This document shows positions 26,039 through 35,319 of a DNA stretch of 60,468 bases, in pieces (position 1 is the first letter of the stretch; each line of letters begins with the position of its first letter). Source of the stretch: JAVXGM01 sp036657395 (GTDB lineage Bacteria > Bacillota > Clostridia > Peptostreptococcales > Anaerovoracaceae). Position numbers and translations under genes: made by a program. Below the pieces are notes generated by a model, which was not told the DNA's origin, ran no database searches, and saw only the letters and a list, made by a program, of their open reading frames with translations. The stretch lies in contig JAVXGM010000010.1 in NCBI GenBank assembly GCA_036657395.1, forward strand, positions 1 through 60,468. Direction: 5' to 3'.

Positions 26039-27407
26039 CTTCTCTAATATCTTTAACCCCAATCAACTTGATTTTTTTTGACAAGTCTTTTACTACACTT
26101 TCTAGTTTTTCCTTATTCTTTTTAGGTAAAATTATCTGCTCAAATCCCATACGAACTGCTTCTCTAACAATTTTTTCTCCGTTTTGGATATTCCGCAAAT
26201 CCCCTGTTAGTCCAATTTCACCTAATGCCAAAGTCTTTGGCGGCGAAGGCTTGCCTTTGTATGTAGAATAAATAGCTAAAGCCACAGCCAAATCTACAGA
26301 AGTCCCTTCTGGTTTAAGTCCTCCTACTACATTGACATAAATGTCCTGATTGGTCAGTGACAATCCTGCCTTTCGCTCTAAAACTGCCAAAATCATATTA
26401 AGCCTAGAAAGCTCAACTCCAATAGCCGTTCTTCGAGCAAACCCTATATTTGTAGGTGCTGCCAATGCCTGCACTTCTATGAGTAGTGGTCTTGTGCCCT
26501 CGTATACTGCTGTGGCCATTGATCCTTCTGCACTATCTTCCATACCTTCCAGAAAGCTTTTAGACAAATTTTCGATTTCGATCATACCTTCTTCTGTCAT
26601 TTCAAAAGCACCAATTTCACTTGTAGTGCCAAATCGATTTTTAAAAGCTCTAAGTATACGCAGCTCGTGATTTCGCTCTCCCATAAAGTTAAGTACACAG
26701 TCAACTAAATGTTCCACTATCTTAGGTCCTGCTAGTTCTCCACTCTTTGTAACATGAGCCACAATAAATATTGGAATGTTCTTTGTTTTCCCTAGGCGCA
26801 TTAATTCATTTCCACAGGTTCTGACCTGTGAAACGCTTCCTGGGGCGGAATCTATATCTGCTGTGTACATTGTCTGTATTGAGTCAATTATCACAAACTC
26901 TGGTTTTAACTCTTCTGCTGCTGCCATAATATTTTCCATGTTGGTTTCTGCTAAAACAAACATATCGTCAGTTAATTCCTTGCACACCCGATCTGCTCGC
27001 ATTTTAATCTGATCTTCTGATTCCTCACCTGATACATAAAGGACTTTCCCGTATTTAACTGAAATATTAGCCGCTGCTTGAATAATCATAGTGGACTTTC
27101 CAATGCCTGGTTCCCCAGAAATCAAGGTGAGTGAACCTTTTACCAGTCCTCCTCCTAAAACCCGATTAAGTTCCCCGATTCCTGTGTTCATCCTAGTTTG
27201 CCTTCCTGATTTTATTTCTGTCAACTTTGTAGGCCTGCTTTTTCCCTCAGTAGTGGTGCTTCTCCTTCGTTTGTCTGTAGTATCCATATCTATGGCTTTC
27301 TCTTCCACCATAGAATTCCATGCCCCACAAATACACTGTCCCATCCATTTTGGGCTATCATACCCACACTCTTGACACACAAATACTGTCTTTGCCTTCT
27401 TTGCCAT
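26022..27407 (-). CDS. radA: DNA repair protein RadA (Sms)
   Basis: About 461 residues. A RecA-like branch-migration factor in recombination. The N-terminal zinc finger is CQECGYDSPKWMGQCICGAW; Walker A is GEPGIGKSTMI; the RadA-specific KNRFG occurs in RAFKNRFGTTSE; the C-terminal Lon-like domain has NVVGGLKPEGTSVDLAVAL. The ATG at 27407 (MAKKAK) is preferred because AAGGAAGG lies 6 bases upstream. The 3' end overlaps the unknown plus-strand gene. Confidence 0.95.
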   Translation of the reverse strand: MAKKAKTVFVCQECGYDSPKWMGQCICGAWNSMVEEKAIDMDTTDKRRRSTTTEGKSRPTKLTEIKSGRQTRMNTGIGELNRVLGGGLVKGSLTLISGEPGIGKSTMIIQAAANISVKYGKVLYVSGEESEDQIKMRADRVCKELTDDMFVLAETNMENIMAAAEELKPEFVIIDSIQTMYTADIDSAPGSVSQVRTCGNELMRLGKTKNIPIFIVAHVTKSGELAGPKIVEHLVDCVLNFMGERNHELRILRAFKNRFGTTSEIGAFEMTEEGMIEIENLSKSFLEGMEDSAEGSMATAVYEGTRPLLIEVQALAAPTNIGFARRTAIGVELSRLNMILAVLERKAGLSLTNQDIYVNVVGGLKPEGTSVDLAVALAIYSTYKGKPSPPKTLALGEIGLTGDLRNIQNGEKIVREAVRMGFEQIILPKKNKEKLESVVKDLSKKIKLIGVKDIREAIRLL

Positions 27408-27429
27408 AATCATCCTTCCTTACGTAAAA

Positions 27430-27455
27430 AGGCCCCAGAATTTTTTCTGAGGCCT
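27430..27455 (-). terminator. Terminator after the EF-G-like gene
   Basis: Minus-strand hairpin AGGCCTCAGA / TCTGGGGCCT with one mismatch and a short loop, followed by TTTTT. It sits between the EF-G-like gene and radA. Confidence 0.75.
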
Positions 27456-27465
27456 ACTGGTCATT

Positions 27466-29418
27466 TTATTCTTCTGCGTTATGTTCTGCAATGATTTTCT
27501 GTGAAATCTGTGCAGGCACTTCCTGATACCGCTCAAAGTTTAGTGTGAAAATTCCTCTAGCCTGGGTCATTGCCCTTAATGTTACTGAATAGTCAAAGAG
27601 CTCAGCCTGTGGTGCTTCTGCCATTAATTTTTGGCTTCCATCTTGTTGAGGTTCCATTCCTAAAATCTTTCCTCGCCTTTTGTTCATGTCACCCATTACA
27701 TCACCCATATAGTTGTCAGGGACAAATATTTCCAGATGCATAATCGGCTCAAGAAGTACTGGTTTAGCTTCCTGTATGCCTTTTCTAAAGGCTATAGCTG
27801 CGGCCATCTTAAATGCCATTTCGTTGGAATCCACATCATGATATGATCCATCGTAAAGTTCGGCTTTTATGTTTACTACCTTACATCCTGCAAGAGGCCC
27901 TTTTTCTGCACATTCCATCAAGCCTTTTTCAACTCCCGGAACATAGTTCTTTGGAATAGATCCACCGAATAGTGATTCTACAAATTCGAATTCTTCCTGT
28001 GATGGTGAGAATCTAATATGTACATCTCCGTACTGGCCTGCACCTCCAGATTGTTTCTTATGTTTTCCTTGCACATCAGAGGTTCCTTTAATAGTTTCTC
28101 TATAAGCAATCTTTTGAGGAATTATCTTAACTTCTACCCCAAATCTATCTTTCAGCTTAGCCTTTATAATGTTAAGATGCATCTCTCCTTGTCCACCAAG
28201 AAGTGTCTGATGAGTCTCGCTGTTTCTCTCTACGACAAATGATGGATCTTCTTCACGAAGTCTGTTCAATCCTGAAAATACTTTGTCTTCCTCATTTTTA
28301 TCTGCTGCTTCAATAGCCATAAATAGTGAGGGTGCTGGGAAGTCTAGGGGTAAATAACGGATAATATCCGTCTTGTCACAAAGTGTATCTCCAGATAGTG
28401 TATGTTGCAATTTAGCAACAGCTACAATATCTCCCGCTTCTGCATAGTCTAGTTCCTGCTGTTCTTTTCCTCTAAGGAAGAAAAGTTTTCCTAGCTTTTC
28501 TGGTTTTCCTGTTCTTTCATTAAGTATTTCCATACCAGAAGTCAATTTCCCTGTAACCACCTTCATTATAGAAATTTTTCCTACAAATGGGTCTACAATT
28601 GTTTTAAATACAAATGCTGACGGCGGTGCATCTACTACGGAGATTTTCTCTATTTGTTCATTCTTGTCATTGAAGCCTTTGTATGGACCATGCTGCAATG
28701 GTGTAGGAACGTATGCGACTAATAAATCCATCAATCCTTCAATACCATGACCAAGGGAAAATGCTGATGAACATACAGGTACAATCCCGCCATCTGCAAT
28801 ACCTTTAACTAGACCCTCTCTAATCTCTTCGTCAGTAAAAATATCTCCATTAAAATATTTTTCCATGAGAGCATCATCTGTCATAGCGATTGCCTCTTTT
28901 AATTCTTCATCAATCTCTGCCGTCAGTGGCCAGCTAAATGGAATTAATGTTTCTCCGAATTTTGCTTTCAATTTGTTAAATGTTTTGTAAAAATCAAATT
29001 CATCTTTATCTCTTTTATTGATTACGATAAATCTAGGTTTTTTATATCTTTCACAAGCCTTCCAAGCCTGCTCTGTTCCAACCTGAATACCTGCCCCGGC
29101 ATCCACTAAAATCACAGCTGCTTCAGCTGCTCTAAGGGCTGCATTGACTTCTCCCACAAAGTCAAAATATCCTGGAGTGTCAATAAAGTTAATTTTGCTG
29201 TCTTTCCACTGTACGGGAACTACTGAAGTATTAATGGAAAATCCCTTTTCGATCTCCATCTTGTCGTAATCGGAAACTGTATTTCCGTCTTCAACTTTTC
29301 CTAGTCTGCCAATTACCTCTGTCGCTAACAAAGCCGATTCAAGGAATGTAGTTTTACCACAACCTCCATGTCCAACAAGAGCAACGTTTCTAATGGTTTC
29401 GCTTGTATAGCCTTTCAT
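27466..29418 (-). CDS. Elongation factor G-like GTPase (EF-G2 type)
   Basis: 650 residues, shorter than canonical EF-G (about 690). GTPase motifs: P-loop GHGGCGKTTF, DTPGYFDFVGEV and NKRDKDE. Domains II-V of EF-G follow, with the domain IV segment SGGAGQYGDVHIRF and the domain V end ARGIFTLNFERYQEVP. The divergent EF-G-like paralogue found in many Firmicutes has unknown precise function; TetM/TetO-type ribosome protection proteins are related but have different N-termini (compare MKGYTSETIRNVALVGHG). TAGGAGG precedes the ATG. Confidence 0.85.
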   Translation of the reverse strand: MKGYTSETIRNVALVGHGGCGKTTFLESALLATEVIGRLGKVEDGNTVSDYDKMEIEKGFSINTSVVPVQWKDSKINFIDTPGYFDFVGEVNAALRAAEAAVILVDAGAGIQVGTEQAWKACERYKKPRFIVINKRDKDEFDFYKTFNKLKAKFGETLIPFSWPLTAEIDEELKEAIAMTDDALMEKYFNGDIFTDEEIREGLVKGIADGGIVPVCSSAFSLGHGIEGLMDLLVAYVPTPLQHGPYKGFNDKNEQIEKISVVDAPPSAFVFKTIVDPFVGKISIMKVVTGKLTSGMEILNERTGKPEKLGKLFFLRGKEQQELDYAEAGDIVAVAKLQHTLSGDTLCDKTDIIRYLPLDFPAPSLFMAIEAADKNEEDKVFSGLNRLREEDPSFVVERNSETHQTLLGGQGEMHLNIIKAKLKDRFGVEVKIIPQKIAYRETIKGTSDVQGKHKKQSGGAGQYGDVHIRFSPSQEEFEFVESLFGGSIPKNYVPGVEKGLMECAEKGPLAGCKVVNIKAELYDGSYHDVDSNEMAFKMAAAIAFRKGIQEAKPVLLEPIMHLEIFVPDNYMGDVMGDMNKRRGKILGMEPQQDGSQKLMAEAPQAELFDYSVTLRAMTQARGIFTLNFERYQEVPAQISQKIIAEHNAEE

Positions 29419-29530
29419 ATTTAGACCTCCTAAGTTTTATTTTGAATAGTGCCCACATTATATCATTGATAAAGTGGGTTCGCAATATGACAGCTCATTA
29501 TTTTCTGAATTTTGTACGAATTTATGTAAA

Positions 29531-29583
29531 TAAAAACAAGGAACCCAGTTGGCATATCATAAACATAACAACTAGACCCCTTG
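29531..29583 (-). terminator. Terminator at the end of the cobalamin operon
   Basis: Minus-strand stem CAAGGGGTCTAGTTG / CAACTGGGTTCCTTG, 15 pairs including G-U pairs, 17-base loop, followed by TTTTTATTT. It lies 14 bases after the stop of the last operon gene. Confidence 0.75.
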
Positions 29584-29597
29584 TATATTAACTGATT

Positions 29598-30668
29598 TTA
29601 TTTAACTTTTGCTGAAGCTACCGATGAGTAATCACCATATATATTCTTTCCGCTAACTGTCTTATGGGCTTTTACTTTGTAATAGTATGTGCCACCCTTC
29701 TTAAGGCTTTTATTTGCGTATTTCACTGTAGATCCGCCTTTTGTTGTGGCAATTTTTTTGTAACTTCCATTTTTGGATGTTGCTCTGTATACCCCGTATC
29801 CACTTGCATCCTTAACCTTGGTCCAAGATATCTGAATAGTAGACTTGCCTATTGCTTTAGCCTTCATCCCTTTTGCTACTGCTGGCTTTACACTTACCTT
29901 ACAGTTGCCTTTCAATTGATTTTCCGCTGTAGCTGTAATAGTTGCAACTCCTGCTTTTTTCCCGGTTATTTTGCCTGTGCTAGACACTGTTGCCACTTTA
30001 CTGTCAGAAGATGTCCATTTTACTGTCCTGCTTTGAGCCGTTTTTGGTAAAACTTCAGCTCTAAGCTGACCTGTCTTTCCAATATTTAGGGCTGTGCTAG
30101 TTTTGTTTAGCTTTACACTTTGTGTAAAAGCTTTGTCAATTGTCATGCCATCCACACCAAATGAAATGACTATCTTATCATTATTATTAATTGGATGTTC
30201 TAGATTCCCTACTTTAATTTGATCCATACCAACCCATGGGCTAGTGCCATTTTGTGTGAATGTAAATCCTGACATATCGTAATAACTTGTGATTCCTTCA
30301 TAAGTAGAGGCTGTTTTTATTCCAATGCCACTTTTCAGCCCGTCAAAACCCCAAAAGAAACCAGTACCATGACCTGCAGTGATTTTTTTCGTAGCACAGG
30401 CCTCTTTAATTGCATCTTCTAAGGAGTCCCCTTCACTTAAAATGATAGGCATATCTTTAATAAGCTCACCTGTCCATTTAGGTGATACCTTTGTTCCATC
30501 ATCTGCATTTAGCGTCTTTGTAAAGGTATTGTTTTGAATAGTAATCAAAACAGTTACATCCTCTACTGGGGTAGCCTCCTCTGCCATTGCTACAGCAGGA
30601 ATCATCGTCATTACCATAGCTAATGCTGCGATAATAGACACCAATCTTTTTGTCTTTCTAATTTTCAT
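29598..30668 (-). CDS. Secreted protein with DUF4430-like, Ig-like and FN3 domains
   Basis: 356 residues. Signal peptide MKIRKTKRLVSIIAALAMVM with an AMA cleavage region. Residues about 35-170 resemble a diverged DUF4430/transcobalamin-like domain (DSLEDAIKEACATKKITAGH, later PWVGMDQIKVGNLEHPIN and NDKIVISFG). Then a Big_2 Ig-like domain (TVKWTSSDSKVATVSSTGKI) and a fibronectin type III domain (IQISWTKVKDASGYGVYRAT). There is no sortase signal, so it is secreted or held non-covalently. Last gene of the cobalamin-riboswitch operon; a corrinoid-binding role is inferred from the operon and the partial domain match. Confidence 0.65.
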   Translation of the reverse strand: MKIRKTKRLVSIIAALAMVMTMIPAVAMAEEATPVEDVTVLITIQNNTFTKTLNADDGTKVSPKWTGELIKDMPIILSEGDSLEDAIKEACATKKITAGHGTGFFWGFDGLKSGIGIKTASTYEGITSYYDMSGFTFTQNGTSPWVGMDQIKVGNLEHPINNNDKIVISFGVDGMTIDKAFTQSVKLNKTSTALNIGKTGQLRAEVLPKTAQSRTVKWTSSDSKVATVSSTGKITGKKAGVATITATAENQLKGNCKVSVKPAVAKGMKAKAIGKSTIQISWTKVKDASGYGVYRATSKNGSYKKIATTKGGSTVKYANKSLKKGGTYYYKVKAHKTVSGKNIYGDYSSVASAKVK

Positions 30669-30691
30669 TTCATGCTCCTTTCAGAATTAAC

Positions 30692-32749
30692 TTAAATTGC
30701 TTTTTTATTACACACATTGGAATAAACGCTATAAACTTTTTTACCCTTTACTGTGCGGTAGGCTTTTGCTTTGTAGTAATATGTCTTACCCTTCTTCAGC
30801 TTGGTATTTGTCCAGGTCTTAGTCGATCCTTTACTTACTGTTTTAACAGCTGCATATTTACCTGATTTGGAAGTAGCTCTCTCTATTACATAACCACTAG
30901 CACCGCTTACCTGTTTCCATGAAAGCTTTATGCTTTGCTTTCCTGCCTTAGCTCCGATTGTCGTCTTATTTAATACAGCTTTCCCCCCTTTATCCGAGGA
31001 TAATTCACTGAATGCTGTCGTGGATCCTGACCTATATCCACCCTTTAGTTTGTAGTAATATGGTTGTCCAGTGTAGAGTCCGGAATCCGTATAGCTAGTA
31101 GCAGCCCCAGATAGGGTCTTAAGTTTTTTATAGCTGCCATTTTTGCTAGTACTTCTGTAAATGTCCATAAATGTAGCCTGATCCATTTTCGCCCATGAAA
31201 TTTTAATTTTGTCATAGGTTGCTGATTGAACTTTTGAAGGTCCAGGTGTAATATTTCCAAGGAATACTCCTTCAACTAAATATTTTTTCCTAACATCGGT
31301 GAGGGTTAAACCTTCCTGAGACATTTTGCTTGCATTGTCTACTTTTATATCAACAAGTTTATATCCCGCATTAGGTTTAAAGTTAAATTTAACATCATCC
31401 CCATTTTTGACACTAATCGTCCTAGGTGTAATAGTTCCCTTTCCTGCTGACTGGGCATAACAGGTATTCCCTTCGGTAATTGCCATTAGTGCACAGGAAT
31501 CGTTTTTGTAATACAAGGTTCCATTATCATCACTTACTAAGGAAGAAAGGCAGTACTCGCTCAGAACTTTAGGTGGAGTAAATAAATTCACCCCATTTCC
31601 AACCTTAGTTCCATTGCCCGTTATCTCTGAAACAGAGATTCCGCCAGGCTTGGAATTATATGCCCCATAAATATACAGTTTCCCTGAGCTTTCCTGCGCC
31701 TTAGAAAGGATTGTGCCTACTTGAATATACCCAGGGGTCGTTCCTTCAGACAAAATCTTCATTGAAGTATCATTACCATCAATTACTTTAATGAATCCCG
31801 GCGCTCCCGAGCCATCTTTAACTGAACCTGCTACATAGATCTTCCCCTTGTATGCTGTAAGGGTCCCTGTAGCATATCCACCTATCTTTATAGAATCCAT
31901 CTTCTTTATGGCCCCATTGTCTTCCATTTTCACCCTGTATAGACGTTGTCCCTTTGTGGTAAAGAAATATGCATCAGCTGTTTCATCGTACACCACAGTT
32001 GCTCTGGCGTTTCCTTGAATATCTCTGCTATCTATAATTGGACTTTTGTCTGAGGCTGTATAATCATCTCCAGGCTTTGCGGAATACAATTTAGACGAAT
32101 TGTCCTTTCCCACTTCCGAAGTAAAGAGGACAAATTTATCCGTCACATTGGCACCAGCCCAATAAAACCCTCCAGATTTTGTCTGGGACCATTTGGCTGT
32201 CTTTCGCTCATCTTCTTTATTTGTATCTTTATCATCAATGGAGAAGCACTGGTACATACCATCCCTTGATTCTGTCTTCCAAAATCCGGTGTAAAAATAT
32301 CCAGCTTTGTATACTACCGGGCATATACTGCTAAAACCAGCTTTTCGCTCCGTTATCCAAAGAGACTTTAGTGTATCTGCATCAAGTGCCTGAATTTGAG
32401 CATTCTCCATAGGCACTAACAATATATTTTTTTCCTTTACATAGGTAATAGGAATAGTTGCGTATCCGAAATCATCAGCAAGACTTCCACTTACCTTAAG
32501 CCTCTGTCCAGTATCCTTATTAACCTTATACACCTTGCCACCAGCACCAAAATAGACACTGTTCCCCACTACTGTAGGTGAAGTAGGCGCCTGGCTATAG
32601 CCTTTGCCTTCTTTAAACATCCAATTTAGTCCAGCCTTATTTTCACCTGTAGGTAAAGCGCTATCAGTGACCCCAGCAAAAGCTGTGGTGGTAGTCCCTA
32701 GGATCATGACTGCCGCCATAATAATTGTGGTACATCGTCTATTTTTCAT
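30692..32749 (-). CDS. Secreted beta-propeller (PQQ-like) protein with FN3 domains
   Basis: About 685 residues from the ATG at 32749 (GGAAAAG upstream; the frame opens at TTG 32764). A signal peptide (CTTIIMAAVMILGTTTTAFA) precedes about 400 residues of repeated beta blades of PQQ/YVTN type, e.g. SPTVVGNSVYFGAGGKVYKV, IQALDADTLKSLW and TAYKGKIYVAGSV. Two FN3 domains follow (KISWAKMDQATFMDIYRSTS; IKLSWKQVSGASGYVIERAT). No sortase motif. Its place between the ECF transporter and the second Ig/FN3 protein in a cobalamin-controlled operon suggests a surface part of corrinoid capture, but propellers of this kind are widespread and the ligand is unknown. Confidence 0.65.
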   Translation of the reverse strand: MKNRRCTTIIMAAVMILGTTTTAFAGVTDSALPTGENKAGLNWMFKEGKGYSQAPTSPTVVGNSVYFGAGGKVYKVNKDTGQRLKVSGSLADDFGYATIPITYVKEKNILLVPMENAQIQALDADTLKSLWITERKAGFSSICPVVYKAGYFYTGFWKTESRDGMYQCFSIDDKDTNKEDERKTAKWSQTKSGGFYWAGANVTDKFVLFTSEVGKDNSSKLYSAKPGDDYTASDKSPIIDSRDIQGNARATVVYDETADAYFFTTKGQRLYRVKMEDNGAIKKMDSIKIGGYATGTLTAYKGKIYVAGSVKDGSGAPGFIKVIDGNDTSMKILSEGTTPGYIQVGTILSKAQESSGKLYIYGAYNSKPGGISVSEITGNGTKVGNGVNLFTPPKVLSEYCLSSLVSDDNGTLYYKNDSCALMAITEGNTCYAQSAGKGTITPRTISVKNGDDVKFNFKPNAGYKLVDIKVDNASKMSQEGLTLTDVRKKYLVEGVFLGNITPGPSKVQSATYDKIKISWAKMDQATFMDIYRSTSKNGSYKKLKTLSGAATSYTDSGLYTGQPYYYKLKGGYRSGSTTAFSELSSDKGGKAVLNKTTIGAKAGKQSIKLSWKQVSGASGYVIERATSKSGKYAAVKTVSKGSTKTWTNTKLKKGKTYYYKAKAYRTVKGKKVYSVYSNVCNKKAI

Positions 32750-32760
32750 ATCTTTTCCTT

Positions 32761-35319
32761 TCAATAGTTATATTGCCGTGTAAATATTGTCATTCCATAT
32801 TTATTTTTAATCCTATCCAGTTTTTCAAGCATTGGTTTGGCTAGAAAAAAGAGGAAGACTACTGTGGCTACTCCGTGAATAATGTTAAATGGCAGAGCCA
32901 TTGAATATACTGTAATGGCAGTCCCCAGTGTGGGATCTGGTGTAGTCATAAAAATAGTCCATACATCTACAATTAACCCGTAGACAACTAATGCCGAAAA
33001 CCCGCCAAAGATTAACATTGGTAATTTCTTTTCCCCTAAATGGTGCTTTTCTGCTAGCCAACCGGCTACAAACCCAATGATACCCATCGCAAACATTTGC
33101 CAAGGAGTCCAGGGGCCTTGGCCAAACATAAAGTTAGAGACAAAAGCTGACATGGCTCCCACAAAGAATCCAGATTGTTTCCCTAATGCCATTCCCGAAA
33201 TAATAACTATAGCAAGAACTGGTTTAAACTGAGGTATCATGAAAAATGCCGCTCTGCCTACTACTGCAATGGCAATCATAACGGAAATAATAATCAGTTC
33301 TCTAGACTGAGGTTTTCGCCTTTCAAATCCGGCAAAAAACGGAATAATCGTATAGATTATAAGTAACACACTAATAAAATAATACTTTCTATCGTCTAAG
33401 AAGTATGCCCCTGCGAAAACAGTCAAAGGGGCTAAAACAAGCATGATACTGTTAACTAACCAACCGCTTTTACTATGTTTTACCTCTTCTGGTGTAATCC
33501 TAGCCACCTGTGGCTGTGTCGGGATAGACTTTTTCTCTATTGGTTTCGGCGGCTGTTCAGGCGGCTTGATTGTAGGCCTCGGCGGCTGTGCCTTAGGTTT
33601 TTCATGCGGTGGCTGATTTTCGCTACCACTAATATTTTCCTTGCACAGATCCACAATATCCTCAGCTGTGACTGCATTTTCAAATATATGTCTGGACATT
33701 CTATTCGCAGCAGTAGTATAAAAGCTATTCCCTGAAAAAAACGCTCTAGGCTCATTGGTAGTTACAATTTTTCCATCAAAGAACATGGCACATCTGTCTG
33801 CATACCGTCCACAAAACTCGATGTCGTGGGAAACCATAAGTATAGTCACGCCGTGATTTTGCAAAATTTTTAAAATTCCTGCCAGCTTTTCTTTAAAGTG
33901 GCTATCTAGCCCCTTGGTAGGTTCATCAAGCATGAGAATTTCCGGCTCCAACAGTAGAATCTTCCCTAAGGCCGCCCTTTGCTGCTCGCCGCCAGACAAG
34001 TCATAAGGGTGCATGTCCATCAAATCTTCTAATTCCACCAAATGGATAATCTTCTTTATCTTACTCGCTTTTTCCGCCTTGGTTAGCTTTCGCCCTTCCA
34101 GCATTTCTTCCAAATCCAGCCGTACTGTCTTTTCAACAAATATTGCTTGAGGATTTTGAGGCAACACCCCTAAAAGCCCAGCAAACAATTCCTTATTTTT
34201 ATATTTTTCTATTGATTTTCCCTTTAAAGAAACTTTTCCTCTATAAGCCCGATTAATTCCACTGGCCAAAGTCAGAGTGGTTGTCTTCCCCGTTCCATTC
34301 CCCCCAACCAAGGCAAATAATTCTCCCTTGTAAACATCCATCGACAGATCCTTAAGAACGTCCTTATCATCCCGGTTGTATTTAAACCAGACATCCTTCA
34401 TATGTAAAATTGGCTTTTCTCCCTCGTGATTCGGCTCTTTATCCAGAGGAAGCGCTGTTTTAGTAAGTTTCCGATTATGGCAAAGCTGAGTCAACCATTT
34501 CCTTCCATCCCTTACATTAATTGGGCAATGAAGTTCTCGACCGATATTATCTTTGTATAACATGGCATAAGCTTTCAGTGGCGTAGGCATTGCCTTAAAC
34601 ATCTCATGGTTCATTACGGATAACTGGCCACCCACATTTGAGGGTGTATCATTTGCGATAATTTCCCCTTTATGAATGACTATGGCTCGGTCAGACATTG
34701 GAAGGACTTCTTCCAGTCTATGTTCTGAAATTATTACTGTAGTTCCAAGCTCTTGGTTAATCTTTCTTACAGTGTCTAAAAAGTCCCCTGCAGCAATAGG
34801 ATCAAGCTGAGATGTAGGCTCGTCTAAAAGCAAAACATCAGGCTGCATTACCATGACCGCCGCCAAATTAAGAAGTTGTTTTTGTCCTCCTGAAAGCTGA
34901 TTAACATCCTTAGCAAACCATTCCTGGATGCCAAAGAAGCTGGCCATTTCAGCCACTCTAAGGCGAATGGTTTTCGTGTCATATCCTAGGCTTTCAAGGC
35001 CAAAGGCTAACTCGTGCCAAACCTTATCTGTAACTAGTTGATTGTCTGGATTTTGCAAAACATATCCAATTCTCTTAGACTGCTCCCGTTGATCCACTTC
35101 ATCTAATAGTTTTCCATAAAAATAGATTTGCCCTGCTTTTCTCCCAAAAGGTGCAAGAATAGGCTTTAAGCATCTCATTAAAGTGCTCTTCCCTGAACCA
35201 GATTTCCCACATAGAGTAATAAATTCACCAGTGTTCACCTGCAAATTGACATTTTTCAAAGCAGCTACATCTTTATGTGGATATACAAAACTTAAATCTT
35301 TGATTGTAAATGTTGCCAT
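32761..35319 (-). CDS. Fused ECF transporter: EcfA-EcfA' ATPases plus S component
   Basis: About 852 residues from ATG 35319 (AAAGGAGG upstream; the frame opens 14 codons earlier inside ecfT). First ABC domain: GKSGSGKSTLMR, LSGGQKQLLNLA, VLLLDEPTSQLD. Second: GGNGTGKTTTLT, LSGGEQQRAALG, ILMLDEPTKGLD. A Pro/Lys-rich linker of about 50 residues leads to a C-terminal membrane domain with five or six helices (NSIMLVLAPLTVFAGAYFL, YYFISVLLIIYTIIPFFAG, LIIISVMIAIAVVGRAAFFM) containing GQGPWTPWQMFAMGI, as in vitamin-specific S components of the CbrT type. Controlled by a cobalamin riboswitch, so the substrate is probably cobalamin or a precursor. All energising and substrate-binding parts except EcfT sit on one chain. 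Confidence 0.88.
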   Translation of the reverse strand: MATFTIKDLSFVYPHKDVAALKNVNLQVNTGEFITLCGKSGSGKSTLMRCLKPILAPFGRKAGQIYFYGKLLDEVDQREQSKRIGYVLQNPDNQLVTDKVWHELAFGLESLGYDTKTIRLRVAEMASFFGIQEWFAKDVNQLSGGQKQLLNLAAVMVMQPDVLLLDEPTSQLDPIAAGDFLDTVRKINQELGTTVIISEHRLEEVLPMSDRAIVIHKGEIIANDTPSNVGGQLSVMNHEMFKAMPTPLKAYAMLYKDNIGRELHCPINVRDGRKWLTQLCHNRKLTKTALPLDKEPNHEGEKPILHMKDVWFKYNRDDKDVLKDLSMDVYKGELFALVGGNGTGKTTTLTLASGINRAYRGKVSLKGKSIEKYKNKELFAGLLGVLPQNPQAIFVEKTVRLDLEEMLEGRKLTKAEKASKIKKIIHLVELEDLMDMHPYDLSGGEQQRAALGKILLLEPEILMLDEPTKGLDSHFKEKLAGILKILQNHGVTILMVSHDIEFCGRYADRCAMFFDGKIVTTNEPRAFFSGNSFYTTAANRMSRHIFENAVTAEDIVDLCKENISGSENQPPHEKPKAQPPRPTIKPPEQPPKPIEKKSIPTQPQVARITPEEVKHSKSGWLVNSIMLVLAPLTVFAGAYFLDDRKYYFISVLLIIYTIIPFFAGFERRKPQSRELIIISVMIAIAVVGRAAFFMIPQFKPVLAIVIISGMALGKQSGFFVGAMSAFVSNFMFGQGPWTPWQMFAMGIIGFVAGWLAEKHHLGEKKLPMLIFGGFSALVVYGLIVDVWTIFMTTPDPTLGTAITVYSMALPFNIIHGVATVVFLFFLAKPMLEKLDRIKNKYGMTIFTRQYNY

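Noticed and set aside
27466..29418. Tetracycline ribosome-protection gene
   Set aside because: N-terminus and GTPase region fit the EF-G-like paralogue, not TetM/TetO; no transfer signs around it.
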